Positions 8,513-16,976 are shown, counted from the first letter of the stretch. The stretch: 64,000 nt of DNA from Actinostola sp. cb2023 (GCA_033675265.1 JAUJYZ010001510.1:232001-296000), one strand, 5' to 3'. The notes: generated by a model not told the origin, from the sequence alone. Translations and numbers: made by a program.

Positions 8513-9616
8513 ATGCCCCCTCGTCGTCGTCGGAAGAAAACGAAAGTTCAAATTCAACAACTGTTGCACCGGTCGTACTACAATCCCAAAAAGGCTGAAG
8601 GGTATGCGGGGTACGACCAATTGGCACGTCAAGTTCAAAAAAAAGGTATTAAACGTCGACAAGTGAAAGAGTGGTTGGAAAAACAACCGGGTTACACGCT
8701 CCACAAACCCGTTCAACGGAGGTTTCGTCGCAGCCGTGTGATCGTGGATGGGTTGGACGAACAATGGCAAAGCGATCTGGTGGACGTGCAACGGATGTCT
8801 GACGACAACCAAGGTTACAAACATTGGTTGACGTGTATAGACGTGTTGTCCCGCTACGCTTGGGTGTGTCCGATCAAAAATAAAACGGCCCCCCAAATCA
8901 TTCAAGCTTTTCAAAGTATTTTCAAAGAAGGACGTCAACCCAAAGTGTTGCAGACCGATCAAGGGACCGAGTTTCTCAACCGTCACGTGCAAGCGTTTTT
9001 CAAATCCCAAGGGATTCGTCATTTTGTCACCTACAGCGACCCCAAAGCACAAATCGTCGAACGGTTTCATCGCACCATCAAGAACCGGCTCTGGCGGTAT
9101 TTCACCGCCCAGAACACGCAAAAGTACGTGGACGTCTTGTCGGAATTTGTCAGCGGGTACAATCAAGCCTACCACCGGTCCATCCGTCGCAGCCCCGACT
9201 CTGTCACATACGAAAACGCCCAAGAAGTATGGCACACGTTGTACGACGACGACGTGAAAAACACACCGCGTCGCCGGTTTCGTTTTAACGTGGGCGATCA
9301 AGTCCGTATGAGTAAATTGGATCGGGCGTTCAAAAAAGGGTACTTACCCAACTGGACGGAAGAAGTGTTTGTGATCGCGTCGCAGATGCAAGGCACTCCG
9401 CCAAGGTATAAATTGAACGAATGGGACGGAGACCCCATCAAAGGTTCTTTCTACGAACAGGAGTTGCAACGAGTAACGGTGCGCCCTGAAGATTCATTCC
9501 GTGTGGAAACGATTGTGAAACGCCGTCGACGTCTCGGAAAAAGTGAAGTGTTGGTGCAGTGGAAAGGTTGGCCTGAGAAATACAACAGTTGGATTCCCGC
9601 CTCGCAGTTGGAATGA
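8513..9616 (+). CDS. int: Polinton RVE-family integrase with C-terminal chromodomain (367 aa)
   Basis: This is a retroviral-like DDE integrase that would insert the element's linear DNA into the host genome. An Arg/Lys-rich N-terminus leads into a helical region, then the catalytic core: D88 in WQSDLVD, D149 in LQTDQGTEF and E183 in VERFHRT, the expected RVE layout. The last 35-40 residues (VETIVKRRRR to SWIPASQLE) form a chromodomain with the VLVQWKGW core, which in this family probably guides integration to particular chromatin. The frame is complete from ATG 8513 to TGA 9614-9616, and its end overlaps the next gene's start (ATGA). Unlike the polymerase, it shows no break. Confidence 0.95.
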   Translation: MPPRRRRKKTKVQIQQLLHRSYYNPKKAEGYAGYDQLARQVQKKGIKRRQVKEWLEKQPGYTLHKPVQRRFRRSRVIVDGLDEQWQSDLVDVQRMSDDNQGYKHWLTCIDVLSRYAWVCPIKNKTAPQIIQAFQSIFKEGRQPKVLQTDQGTEFLNRHVQAFFKSQGIRHFVTYSDPKAQIVERFHRTIKNRLWRYFTAQNTQKYVDVLSEFVSGYNQAYHRSIRRSPDSVTYENAQEVWHTLYDDDVKNTPRRRFRFNVGDQVRMSKLDRAFKKGYLPNWTEEVFVIASQMQGTPPRYKLNEWDGDPIKGSFYEQELQRVTVRPEDSFRVETIVKRRRRLGKSEVLVQWKGWPEKYNSWIPASQLE

Positions 9617-11469
9617 GTGGATTACCGCACAGAGAGTCGTTCTACGTCCGTCTCCCCAGCAATGTAATCACTACAGAACATGAGAACACGGCCTGGGATT
9701 ACTTGGTCCCACTACCCTACGCGTTGAATTTTACCGAACTCGACGAGTGGACAGCGGGCGTGACCTCGGTATTTCTACCCCCTCTGGGGAAACAAAACGC
9801 TTTTGACAATGTGTTCATCTATTCAAATCTGGTAACTGGAACGTTGGTGGGGGATGTGGAAACACCGCTCTTGTGTACGGTGGACATGAAAGCCGGATTG
9901 GCCGAAGGGGTGACCCTTGGTGGGATGTTGCGAGAACCCGAACAATTGATGTATTGTCCCTTGAGGGTGGGGTATATAGAGTCGATTCGTCTTATACTGC
10001 GTGACGAATTTGGAAACACTCTGACGGCGTTTGACCGCGGACAGACGGTGGTGGTATTACATTTTCTCAAGAAACGCTTACCTATGGGGGAACGACGTTT
10101 GGTGTTACCCAGCAACGCTTCCAAAGAATTGTACCCTGACAATACGGGGCACACGTTCAGTGTTCGTCTCCCCGCCTCTCTCAACTATGTACCGGACGAC
10201 TGGGAAGTAGGAATGGTGTACCTGACAGTGCCCACTCCTGAAGGGCGGATCGAACAACTGTCACCGATGCGTCAAGTGGGGACAGGGGTGGTCCTCTCTA
10301 ATAACACGTGGTACCCCAATGGTGCCAAGTGGCACAACTTACCGGCAGACAAATACCACTCCACCGAGAGTTTGGTGAAAGCCTTCAACACCCAACTGCA
10401 TGAAGTGATCACCAAACACGTCACAAATGTCCAGAATGGGAGTTGTGTGGTAGAGGGGAAGAATGAATTGATCGCATACGGGTTGTTGTTCACCAAAAAC
10501 GAAGCCAACCCCGCTTTCACTTACTCCCGAAGGACAACCCTAAGCCCCGGTCTATACACGGTGGAAGAAATTTTGACATGGGTCAACGCTCAATTTTCCT
10601 TGATCAAGATGACGGCAGCCATGTTTGCGGGGTCTGGACCAATGGACCATCCTAAAATGGAGACTACGTGCGCCTATACCATGCTAAAGGATTCTAATGG
10701 TAAAGGTCATTCCGAAGGATTCACGGTCAACAGTAGTTCCATATTGAAACGGTTGGGTTTTGCCGATCAGAAATACGAAGGGGGTTCTCAGACCGATTTT
10801 AACCAGAACATTTCTGTGGTGAAATCTGAAAAGGTGACGGCCACGCTCGATAACAGCCGGTGGACCAAGATTTGGATGGAGGAGGATCAGAACACGGTGG
10901 TGTTGAAACGGTGGACGCTCGACGCAAACCTTTACGTGATGATGTCTCTGGAGCTGGTGGATTACTTTGGATTTCCCAAAAACAAAAATGACGCCAAGCT
11001 AGGGTTTAAAGCTCAATCCGATCCACCCGTTTTCACCAAACTTGATGGGACAAAATCGACTTGGCAAGGGGATCCCCCGATGATCTGGTCTGGACCAACC
11101 TGGACTCTACCCGGCACTGGCGCAAGCGTGACACTCGCCCCTACTGCTGTGTTGCGAAGCGGTCTCCGGTTTTCGGAAATCGTGTTGGGTCGTGGACTGA
11201 TGGGGGGCATGTACGTCTACACCAACATCGTGGATTATTCCATCGTGGGGAATTTCAACGCGCCGGTGTTGGACATCGTACCGGTGGGGGGCGAACACGG
11301 GGGACGCAAGACGTACGAATTCAAACATCCCCACTACAACACGTTGCGTCTTTCCACCTTTCAAGACGTGGATATGTACCTCCGCGATTCGCGGGGTCAA
11401 ACAGTGGATTTTGGAAACGGGTTGGTTCTCGTCACGTTGCATATCCGACCTCGTCAATCGGAACGTTGA
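9613..11469 (+). CDS. Minor capsid (penton-like) protein candidate with internal duplication (618 aa)
   Basis: I start it at the ATG overlapping the integrase stop (9613), which gives MSGLPHRESFYVRLPSN. The first about 155 residues contain FYVRLPSN, an EW-based strand, VFIYSNLVTG and an IESIRLILRDEFGN-to-VVVLHF end. The same series recurs from about residue 160 (LVLPSNAS, DDWEVGM) and is completed near the C-terminus (MYVYTNIVDY, VDMYLRDSRGQ, LVTLHI), with about 300 extra residues inserted. This matches the Polinton minor capsid protein in position (between integrase and MCP) and beta-rich character. Penton assignment is from family knowledge and context; no structure was computed. The frame is intact. 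Confidence 0.7.
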   Translation: MSGLPHRESFYVRLPSNVITTEHENTAWDYLVPLPYALNFTELDEWTAGVTSVFLPPLGKQNAFDNVFIYSNLVTGTLVGDVETPLLCTVDMKAGLAEGVTLGGMLREPEQLMYCPLRVGYIESIRLILRDEFGNTLTAFDRGQTVVVLHFLKKRLPMGERRLVLPSNASKELYPDNTGHTFSVRLPASLNYVPDDWEVGMVYLTVPTPEGRIEQLSPMRQVGTGVVLSNNTWYPNGAKWHNLPADKYHSTESLVKAFNTQLHEVITKHVTNVQNGSCVVEGKNELIAYGLLFTKNEANPAFTYSRRTTLSPGLYTVEEILTWVNAQFSLIKMTAAMFAGSGPMDHPKMETTCAYTMLKDSNGKGHSEGFTVNSSSILKRLGFADQKYEGGSQTDFNQNISVVKSEKVTATLDNSRWTKIWMEEDQNTVVLKRWTLDANLYVMMSLELVDYFGFPKNKNDAKLGFKAQSDPPVFTKLDGTKSTWQGDPPMIWSGPTWTLPGTGASVTLAPTAVLRSGLRFSEIVLGRGLMGGMYVYTNIVDYSIVGNFNAPVLDIVPVGGEHGGRKTYEFKHPHYNTLRLSTFQDVDMYLRDSRGQTVDFGNGLVLVTLHIRPRQSER

Positions 11470-11515
11470 TAAAAGGACTTGTCGAAAGAGGTGATCTTCA
11501 CACACGAGGATCACG

Positions 11516-11842
11516 ATGGTGGGGTTCGGAGGTATGATGCGTGGAATTCAAAACAAAGTGGTACGTGCTACCCAAGAAGCCGTGGAAGTGGGGAAACAAG
11601 CCGTGGGCAACGTGGGCGCTCAAGTGGCTCGAGACATGTTGGAGGGTCGAGATTTCAAAGACGCATTGCAGAAACGTGCGTTGGGAAGGTCCCAAGCTCT
11701 AGAACGGTATTCGGGACCAACGCCTTCGGTTTCCCATAAAAGGCCCCGACGCAAGAGACGCGCCCCCACGGCTACAGCCATCAAGAAAAAGAAACCACGA
11801 CGCAGGAAACGTGCTGAAAGCTTTGACGTGTTCGATTCATGA
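11516..11842 (+). CDS. Small basic virion-protein candidate upstream of MCP (108 aa)
   Basis: The N-terminus is Gly/Met-rich and followed by an amphipathic helical stretch (about residues 12-60). The second half is a dense Arg/Lys block (HKRPRRKRRA, then KKKKPRRRKR) ending in an acidic-aromatic tail (SFDVFDS). The composition recalls adenovirus-type core or membrane-lytic precursor proteins, but no homology can be claimed from sequence alone. Its stop overlaps the MCP start by four bases, which supports a virion role and shared transcription. Confidence 0.6.
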   Translation: MVGFGGMMRGIQNKVVRATQEAVEVGKQAVGNVGAQVARDMLEGRDFKDALQKRALGRSQALERYSGPTPSVSHKRPRRKRRAPTATAIKKKKPRRRKRAESFDVFDS

Positions 11843-13281
11843 TGATGATGTTGGGTGGTGCAGGACGCAAACGCTCGGCGGTGGGGGAAAGTGGGGGACG
11901 GCTCATTCCGGTCAAGAAAGCCCAATTGGGGGATTTGTTCAGTCCGTTGCCGACGGAAGTCTCGGTGAAAGACGGGTACTGGCAAGATTACTACCCCACT
12001 CAAGCCACCATGACCCCGTGTCAATTCTTCATCCCCGCCTCTAGCGATTTCATCGACATGGGGATGTGTCAACTCACTCTGGGGGTGAAACTCGTCCAAG
12101 CCGATGGGACAGACATAGCAGCGGGGTTGAACATCGGGGTGGTGAACAACGTGGGGCATTCGTTGATCAAACGATTTGACGTGAAATTGAACGACACGTC
12201 GGTCGGCGAACCCACTGACCTGTACCATTACAAGGCGTACGACTCGAATTTGAGAAATTTCACCCCGGACCAAAAAGACAATTACCTCCAGATCGAAGGG
12301 TGGTACACGGACGAGAGCACCGACGCCAAGATGAACAATTTCACCACGGGGACCGCCGCCAACACTCCCCTACCAACGACCCATGCCACCTACAACAAAG
12401 GGTTCGACGAACGCACCCGTCTGTTCTACTCCCGCTACACCAGTGACGGAACTGGAGGTAGCCCTTACGACGTCATACAGGCTAGTCGCGAAGTGCATTT
12501 TACCATCCAACCGGCCGTGGACGTGTTTCAGTCGGGTCGGTATTTGGTGCCAGGAGTGTCGATCGTCATCCAGATCGATTTCAACGACCCCCAATTTGTG
12601 TTGATGGCTACTGCGGCGGCCACCGCCCGTTTTAAAATCACAAGGGCCGAATTCCGTGTCCGTCACGTCAAAATACAACCCGCTGTTCATTTGGAGATCG
12701 AAGACAAACAATACAAACAACAACAGACCGTGGTGTACCCCATCCGCACCAGCAAACCCATCCGTCGAACCATGGAAATAGGGAAATCCGTTTTCTCCTT
12801 CACCGATCTCTTTCAACAATCAGTGCCCGACCAATTGACCATCGGGTTTGTTAAATCGACGGCCTTCAATGGGGCGTACAACGAAAACCCCTACAACTTC
12901 AAATTATTTGGTCTGAAAGATATCCGTATGGTGATCAATGGTTCGGAACGTCCCATAAACCGCATTGAATTCAAATCACACGACGGCGTGGAAGGGTACG
13001 AAATGATGTTTTCGTCGACAGGAAACATGCACCGAGGGTTTTCCAATGGCATAAAAAGAAAAGATTATGCAAATGGAAACGCCCTGCTGTGTCTCAATTT
13101 TACGCCAGACGGAAAAGACGCCAAGAACTACACGTACAAGAAAAACGAAGGCACGTTGGACCTGTTTCTGAATTTCAAGGAGCCTTTGACCGAAAATTTG
13201 ACGGTCTTGTTTTTACCTGAATTTGAAAACGAAGTCTTGGTGGATCCCAACAAGGTGGTGTTGATGTCCAAAAATTACTAA
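11839..13281 (+). CDS. mcp: Major capsid protein, double-jelly-roll type, Polinton (480 aa)
   Basis: I recognise this as the Polinton major capsid family related to the C. elegans Maverick-encoded protein F54H12.2. Members are predicted to fold as two fused jelly rolls and build an icosahedral shell. The protein is beta-rich with few Cys. Typical stretches include DGYWQDYYPT early, YLVPGVSIVIQIDFND near the middle and LFLPEFENEVLVD at the C-terminus. The frame is uninterrupted from ATG 11839; four ATGs in a row leave the exact start open by a few codons. It overlaps the preceding small gene (ATGA), and the protease follows 3 bp after its stop. The family call rests on recognition plus synteny. 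Confidence 0.85.
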   Translation: MMMMLGGAGRKRSAVGESGGRLIPVKKAQLGDLFSPLPTEVSVKDGYWQDYYPTQATMTPCQFFIPASSDFIDMGMCQLTLGVKLVQADGTDIAAGLNIGVVNNVGHSLIKRFDVKLNDTSVGEPTDLYHYKAYDSNLRNFTPDQKDNYLQIEGWYTDESTDAKMNNFTTGTAANTPLPTTHATYNKGFDERTRLFYSRYTSDGTGGSPYDVIQASREVHFTIQPAVDVFQSGRYLVPGVSIVIQIDFNDPQFVLMATAAATARFKITRAEFRVRHVKIQPAVHLEIEDKQYKQQQTVVYPIRTSKPIRRTMEIGKSVFSFTDLFQQSVPDQLTIGFVKSTAFNGAYNENPYNFKLFGLKDIRMVINGSERPINRIEFKSHDGVEGYEMMFSSTGNMHRGFSNGIKRKDYANGNALLCLNFTPDGKDAKNYTYKKNEGTLDLFLNFKEPLTENLTVLFLPEFENEVLVDPNKVVLMSKNY

Positions 13282-13284
13282 AAG

Positions 13285-13827
13285 ATGCCCACTGAAGGAG
13301 GTTTGGATTCTCAACAATTGCATTGGTTGGTGCGAACCGATAGACGGTTGCGTCCGTCCTTCCTGGGAGTGTTTCCCGCCGATCGTCTTCCACCCACCCA
13401 TTCTCCGGGGACTGGTTTGATCGTCAACACTGATTTGGCGGACCAACCGGGGACACATTGGGTCGCCATGTATTGGGACGGTGACGGTCGGTCAGAATTT
13501 TTTGACAGTTACGGACAGACCCCTTATTCGTACCACCCGTCGTGGAGGAACTATTTGGGTCGCGAGTGTCGCTTCACCACCTGAAGTCTTCAAAGCCCTC
13601 AGACAACCGTTTGCGGGCATTACTGTCTTTACTACTTGAGTCAACGGGTACGTGGTCGGTCATTGAAAGACATTGTGATGACGTTTTCAGGACCCCCTCG
13701 AGTCAACGACCGACGGGTGTGTCATTGGGTGTGCCGTTCGCCCCGCATATTGCGTAGTCAGAAAAGTCGTCAGTTTTGTCAAAGTTCTGTGTGTCGTCGC
13801 GACGCACACCGACGACGACGTTGTTAA
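13285..13827 (+). pseudogene. pro: Adenain-like cysteine protease with in-frame TGA
   Basis: This is a C5-type (adenovirus-like) protease that would process virion proteins. The first open segment holds the catalytic His (H58 in GTHWVAMYWD) and an acidic residue (D74 in FFDSYG). The catalytic Cys is in the same reading frame at 13612-13614 (CGHYCLYYL), but a TGA at 13582-13584 lies between, ten codons before the Cys. The frame after the stop stays open to 13827 and ends in an Arg/Cys-rich tail. Since no frame change occurs, a single nonsense substitution is the simplest reading; stop readthrough is a less likely alternative. It sits 3 bp after MCP and before the ATPase, the usual place in Polintons. 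Confidence 0.88.
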
Positions 13828-13837
13828 AATTTTTGAA

Positions 13838-13843
13838 TAAATA
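13838..13843 (+). terminator. AATAAA poly(A)-like signal after protease
   Basis: AATAAA lies 11 bp after the protease stop and about 40 bp before the ATPase ATG. It may end transcripts of the 9.6-13.8 kb block. The region is AT-rich, so chance occurrence is possible. Confidence 0.35.
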
Positions 13844-13879
13844 CTTGTACCCTAACGCCTCTGTTTCTTGTATTTGATC

Positions 13880-14524
13880 ATGGAAGGGTTTGATCCTCGT
13901 CTGAAGACTCCCTCCAACCTACAGGTGGTGGGCCCCAGCAAATCGGGAAAAACCCATTGGGTGCGACGGATGATCCAAGAACGTCAAGATATGTTTCGAC
14001 AACCGCTTTCCCGGGTGGTGTACTGTTATGGAGAATGGCAACCGATGTTCGACACCTTTCCCAAAGAAGTGCAGTGGGTGAAAGGCATGCCTGAAGACTT
14101 TTACGAAAAGTTTGAAGGACAGCCGGGTCTGTTGGTGTTGGACGATTTGATGGCTGAGTGTTCGAACAACGATGCTGTGGAAAAACTTTTCACCCGTGGG
14201 TCGCATCACCGTCAATTGACCACGGTGTTGTTGACACAGAATTTGTTCCGCAAAGGTCAACGCACGCAGAGTTTGAATGCCCATTACGTGGTGGCGTTTA
14301 AAAAACCCCGAGATCGGTCGCAAATGGCTTTTTTGTTCCGTCAGGCGTTTCCTAAACAAAAACACCCCGAAGAAGCATTTAAAGACGCCACCGACTCACC
14401 GTACGGTTACTTGTTGTTCGACTTTGAAACGGACACACCTGAGACGTTACGGTTACGCACCAATATTTTCCCCACGGACAACGGGGCTCAAGAAGTCTAC
14501 GTGAACAAAGAATGGATGAAATGA
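13880..14524 (+). CDS. A32/FtsK-HerA-type genome packaging ATPase (214 aa)
   Basis: This is the Polinton packaging ATPase that would pump genomic DNA into capsids. Walker A is GPSKSGKT at residues 18-25, Walker B is LLVLDDLM at 84-91, and LLTQNLF near residue 121 fits the sensor strand of the family. I choose ATG 13880 because upstream codons in frame are TTG. The length is normal for the group and the frame is intact. The next gene starts 13 bp before this stop. Together with MCP and protease it forms the morphogenesis module. Confidence 0.93.
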   Translation: MEGFDPRLKTPSNLQVVGPSKSGKTHWVRRMIQERQDMFRQPLSRVVYCYGEWQPMFDTFPKEVQWVKGMPEDFYEKFEGQPGLLVLDDLMAECSNNDAVEKLFTRGSHHRQLTTVLLTQNLFRKGQRTQSLNAHYVVAFKKPRDRSQMAFLFRQAFPKQKHPEEAFKDATDSPYGYLLFDFETDTPETLRLRTNIFPTDNGAQEVYVNKEWMK

Positions 14525-15567
14525 TCTTATCTGGGGCCGATGACGGTTGGGATGAGGAAACCTACTCTCCGCTGGACACACCACCCATCGACGGAGTGAT
14601 GGGGAACACACCTACTTCTTCTCCACAACCGCCCTCAACTACAGAGTTTCAACGCGATCTTGTACGGTTGGGTCTTATCCCCAACGAAGAGACGTTTATG
14701 GTAATGTGGAGACGATTTCACCAATTGAGTGGTATGCAACAACGTACACCTGAAGAGGAAACAGAGTTCGTTGATTTAACCGACCGTTTGAATGTGTTGC
14801 AAAAGGAATGGGGTGAAGAGATAGAAAGAGAAAGAAAAGAACAGGTGTCTGCTGTGGATGCACTTTTGGAAAGCATGACCGATCTTCCCGACGGCACCTC
14901 CACACCTAACCCTGTCTTATCGCCAATACCATCCACACCTCCGGGTTCATCCCCGGATTCATCCCCGGGGCCAATACCGGATTTACCATCACCACCGTCT
15001 ACACCCCGAGTGCAGACCACCACCACGGCATCGACACCTCAACATCGTTCTGTGGTTGGTCGAAAAACTCCACGCGCCCGTCCACTCCAAAGACCTTCTT
15101 CTTCTTCTTCTTCGTCTCCTTCTTCCTCCCAGATGTCCTTCACCCAACAACGGCGGCAATTGGAGACCACCATACAACGGGTGGAACGTGAATTGTATGA
15201 TACTTCTTTGCCCTATGCACGGGTGCAACGGTTGCAACAGAAACTGACTGAAATGGAAGAACGGTTGGCTGAGATGAATAACAACCGCAGTAGCCCCGCA
15301 CAACGCCGTCGCGAAACTGTCCGACGGCGTGGAAGTGAACAAAATGTCACTTCGGCCACCAGTCGAGAGTCCTTAGGTCGGGGGGACCACAGAACCACAA
15401 CCACCACCCGCACGACCACCACAGTGCGTAAGGGTCGCCGACCGATCACTCGACGGAATTCGCGCAGCGTGTCTTTCCCCTTATCCTCTTCGGCTTCTTC
15501 CACCCCCCAACGGGGACAAGGTAACATCAACCGGATGATTGAACATCTGAAAAAAAAGCATAAATAA
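14512..15567 (+). CDS. Low-complexity Ser/Thr/Pro/Arg-rich protein with coiled coils (351 aa)
   Basis: Unrecognised. It starts inside the ATPase end in another frame. Residues about 45-115 and 210-255 are Glu/Gln/Arg-rich with heptad-like leucines and are probably coiled coil. Between them lies a Pro/Ser/Thr-rich linker (about 125-210) and after them a basic Thr/Arg/Ser-rich tail (about 260-350). The layout suits a flexible structural or scaffold protein of the particle, but that is inference from position between packaging ATPase and basic core-like genes. Confidence 0.6.
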   Translation: MDEMILSGADDGWDEETYSPLDTPPIDGVMGNTPTSSPQPPSTTEFQRDLVRLGLIPNEETFMVMWRRFHQLSGMQQRTPEEETEFVDLTDRLNVLQKEWGEEIERERKEQVSAVDALLESMTDLPDGTSTPNPVLSPIPSTPPGSSPDSSPGPIPDLPSPPSTPRVQTTTTASTPQHRSVVGRKTPRARPLQRPSSSSSSSPSSSQMSFTQQRRQLETTIQRVERELYDTSLPYARVQRLQQKLTEMEERLAEMNNNRSSPAQRRRETVRRRGSEQNVTSATSRESLGRGDHRTTTTTRTTTTVRKGRRPITRRNSRSVSFPLSSSASSTPQRGQGNINRMIEHLKKKHK

Positions 15568-15604
15568 GAACCGAGTCTTTATTGGAGAAGACACACGTGG
15601 AAAG

Positions 15605-15889
15605 ATGAAAGGCGGAAGAATTATACGAAGAACTCAACACGGTCGCGGTGTTGGAAAGACTGTAAGACTGGGACGAAGGGCCATGAATTTGGGGAATTAT
15701 CTGGGGCAAGCCTTTAAAAAAGGTCAAAAAGATGGGTGGACTGTGAAAAAGGGTGGTGGAAAAATGGTCGGTGGGAGAAGGAAAAGAAGAAGAAGACGCA
15801 CGAAACCCTATATGAGTGGAGGTTGGAATCCTTTTCGTTCTATGCAAGAAAGACTGTCTCGGGCTCTAAGAAAACGAAACCCTATATGA
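15605..15889 (+). CDS. Small Arg/Lys/Gly-rich core-like protein (94 aa)
   Basis: A highly basic protein with Gly/Arg-rich N-terminus, a run of arginines (GGRRKRRRRR) and then a YMSGGWNPFRSM segment. The DNA for that segment is tandemly duplicated (see 15801-15948); because the copies are 74 bp apart, this frame stops at the start of the second copy. The composition resembles protamine-like DNA-condensing core proteins of adenovirus-like particles. Function is inferred. Confidence 0.5.
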   Translation: MKGGRIIRRTQHGRGVGKTVRLGRRAMNLGNYLGQAFKKGQKDGWTVKKGGGKMVGGRRKRRRRRTKPYMSGGWNPFRSMQERLSRALRKRNPI

Positions 15890-15948
15890 GTGGAGGTTGG
15901 AAGCCTTTTCGTTCTATGAATCAAAGACTGTCTCGGGTTATAGGAAAT
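15801..15948 (+). repeat. 74-bp tandem duplication inside basic gene
   Basis: Two copies of a 74-bp block (starting at 15801 and 15875) both encode a YMSGGW(N/K)PFRSM-type peptide followed by RLSR, with several substitutions between copies. Since 74 is not a multiple of three, the second copy is read in a different frame from the first. Confidence 0.8.
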
Positions 15949-16020
15949 GTCGACAAAACGTCGTCGTTTGAAGCAGCGTCGATTGCGGCGGGTAAAACCA
16001 GGAAGATGCGTTCGACATAA
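15886..16020 (+). CDS. Small ORF continuing the duplicated basic motif (44 aa)
   Basis: It starts MSGGWKPFRSM at an ATG overlapping the TGA of the preceding ORF (ATGA) and ends ...RKMRST. It may be an independent small protein or the displaced C-terminus of the 15605 gene after the 74-bp duplication. Conservation of the motif at the amino-acid level suggests both copies were translated at some time. Confidence 0.4.
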   Translation: MSGGWKPFRSMNQRLSRVIGNVDKTSSFEAASIAAGKTRKMRST

Positions 16021-16068
16021 AGAGTATAAAACAGTGATGTGGAAACAAAGGAGAAGAAAGAGATATCA

Positions 16069-16401
16069 ATGATGCATACTCGTCGAGGTACAACAGGGTT
16101 AATCGGAGGACGTCGTCGTCGTCGTCGTGGAGGTCAGATTCCTATCTATAAAGGAGGAAGACGTAGAAGAGCGTCCATCCCCATCTATAAAGGTGGAAGA
16201 CGTAGACCATCACTCCCTATCTATATAGGAAAAGGACGAAGGCTACCCATCTACAAAGGGTCTGGACAACGTGGAGGAAGTTGGAAATCATTTAAGAACA
16301 GTTTGGAGAAATTTGGTAAACGTTTGGCCAACGGGATAGTGGAAACAGTTACTTTTGGGGCCGCTCCAACCCCTTTCAAAGGTGTTCAAAAAAAATATTG
16401 A
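16069..16401 (+). CDS. Arginine-rich repeat protein with four IPIYKGG-type repeats (110 aa)
   Basis: The first ATG in frame is 16069. The N-terminal half has RRRRRRGGQ, followed by repeated (I/L)PIYKGG(R)n units (about residues 24-30, 38-44, 51-57, 61-67; one reads PIYIGK). The C-terminal part is helical (SWKSFKNSLEKFGKRLANGI) and then hydrophobic/Pro-containing. Alternating basic runs and a fixed hydrophobic motif suggest a DNA-condensing or capsid-lining core protein. I cannot name a family. Confidence 0.55.
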   Translation: MMHTRRGTTGLIGGRRRRRRGGQIPIYKGGRRRRASIPIYKGGRRRPSLPIYIGKGRRLPIYKGSGQRGGSWKSFKNSLEKFGKRLANGIVETVTFGAAPTPFKGVQKKY

Positions 16402-16406
16402 ACAAA

Positions 16407-16693
16407 ATGGTTAGAAGAAGACGTCAAGTCAACCAACGTGGGTTTTTTTTTGGGGGGCCGCGGCACGTGCCGCTGTGCGGAGGATGGCTAGTGCGGGTGC
16501 AAGACGGGCTGTCACGGCTGCAGCAAGGAGGGCACTCAAAAGAAGACTTACCAAGACACTAGTGAAAACTATGGCCAAGAAAGCTCTTAAGAAAGCAGGG
16601 CCTGCATTGGTGTCGGCCGGTGTAAGCTCAGGGGTTGGGTTTGCCGGGGACGCCATCATGAATAAGATGACGCAGAAGAAAAAAAACAGATAA
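16407..16693 (+). pseudogene. Basic Ala-rich small protein, frame broken in T/G homopolymer
   Basis: An ATG at 16407 begins a basic N-terminus (MVRRRRQVNQRGFFF). After the adjoining T and G runs (about 16443-16456) the sensible sequence continues in another frame: an Ala/Arg-rich helix, a Lys-rich helix and a Gly/Ala hydrophobic segment (VSAGVSSGVGFAGDAI). A shorter start at 16475 would encode only the second part. The break lies in homopolymers, so either an assembly indel or real decay is possible. The hydrophobic C-terminal segment could insert in a membrane. Confidence 0.45.
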
Positions 16694-16814
16694 ATACCTG
16701 GAGAGTAGGTGTGTAGAATTCAACTAACAAAAGATGGTTCTACTTAGACCGTGGATAAAGAAGAAGAAGAAGAAGTTGGGTTTTCTTAACCACAACCATG
16801 GTCTTCCGCCATGA

Positions 16815-16976
16815 ATGATGAAAGGTCGTGGGGGTGCATGGTATAAAAAGAAACGTGCACAACGTCGTTACGACGGATTACAGAAACCATTTCCACGTTT
16901 TCAAAGTGGAGGTCAACGTTTTCCTACAATAGCCGGTAGAGTATGGAAGAGGAAGAGGAAGATCAGGACACAATGA
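16815..16976 (+). CDS. Small basic protein (53 aa)
   Basis: A short ORF with Lys/Arg/Gln/Tyr-rich composition (WYKKKRAQRRYDG) ending at TGA 16974-16976, which overlaps the ATGs of the next gene. A 26-codon ORF (16734-16814, Lys-run) precedes it. Both fit the pattern of tiny basic Polinton proteins, but evidence is limited to frame and composition. Confidence 0.35.
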   Translation: MMKGRGGAWYKKKRAQRRYDGLQKPFPRFQSGGQRFPTIAGRVWKRKRKIRTQ

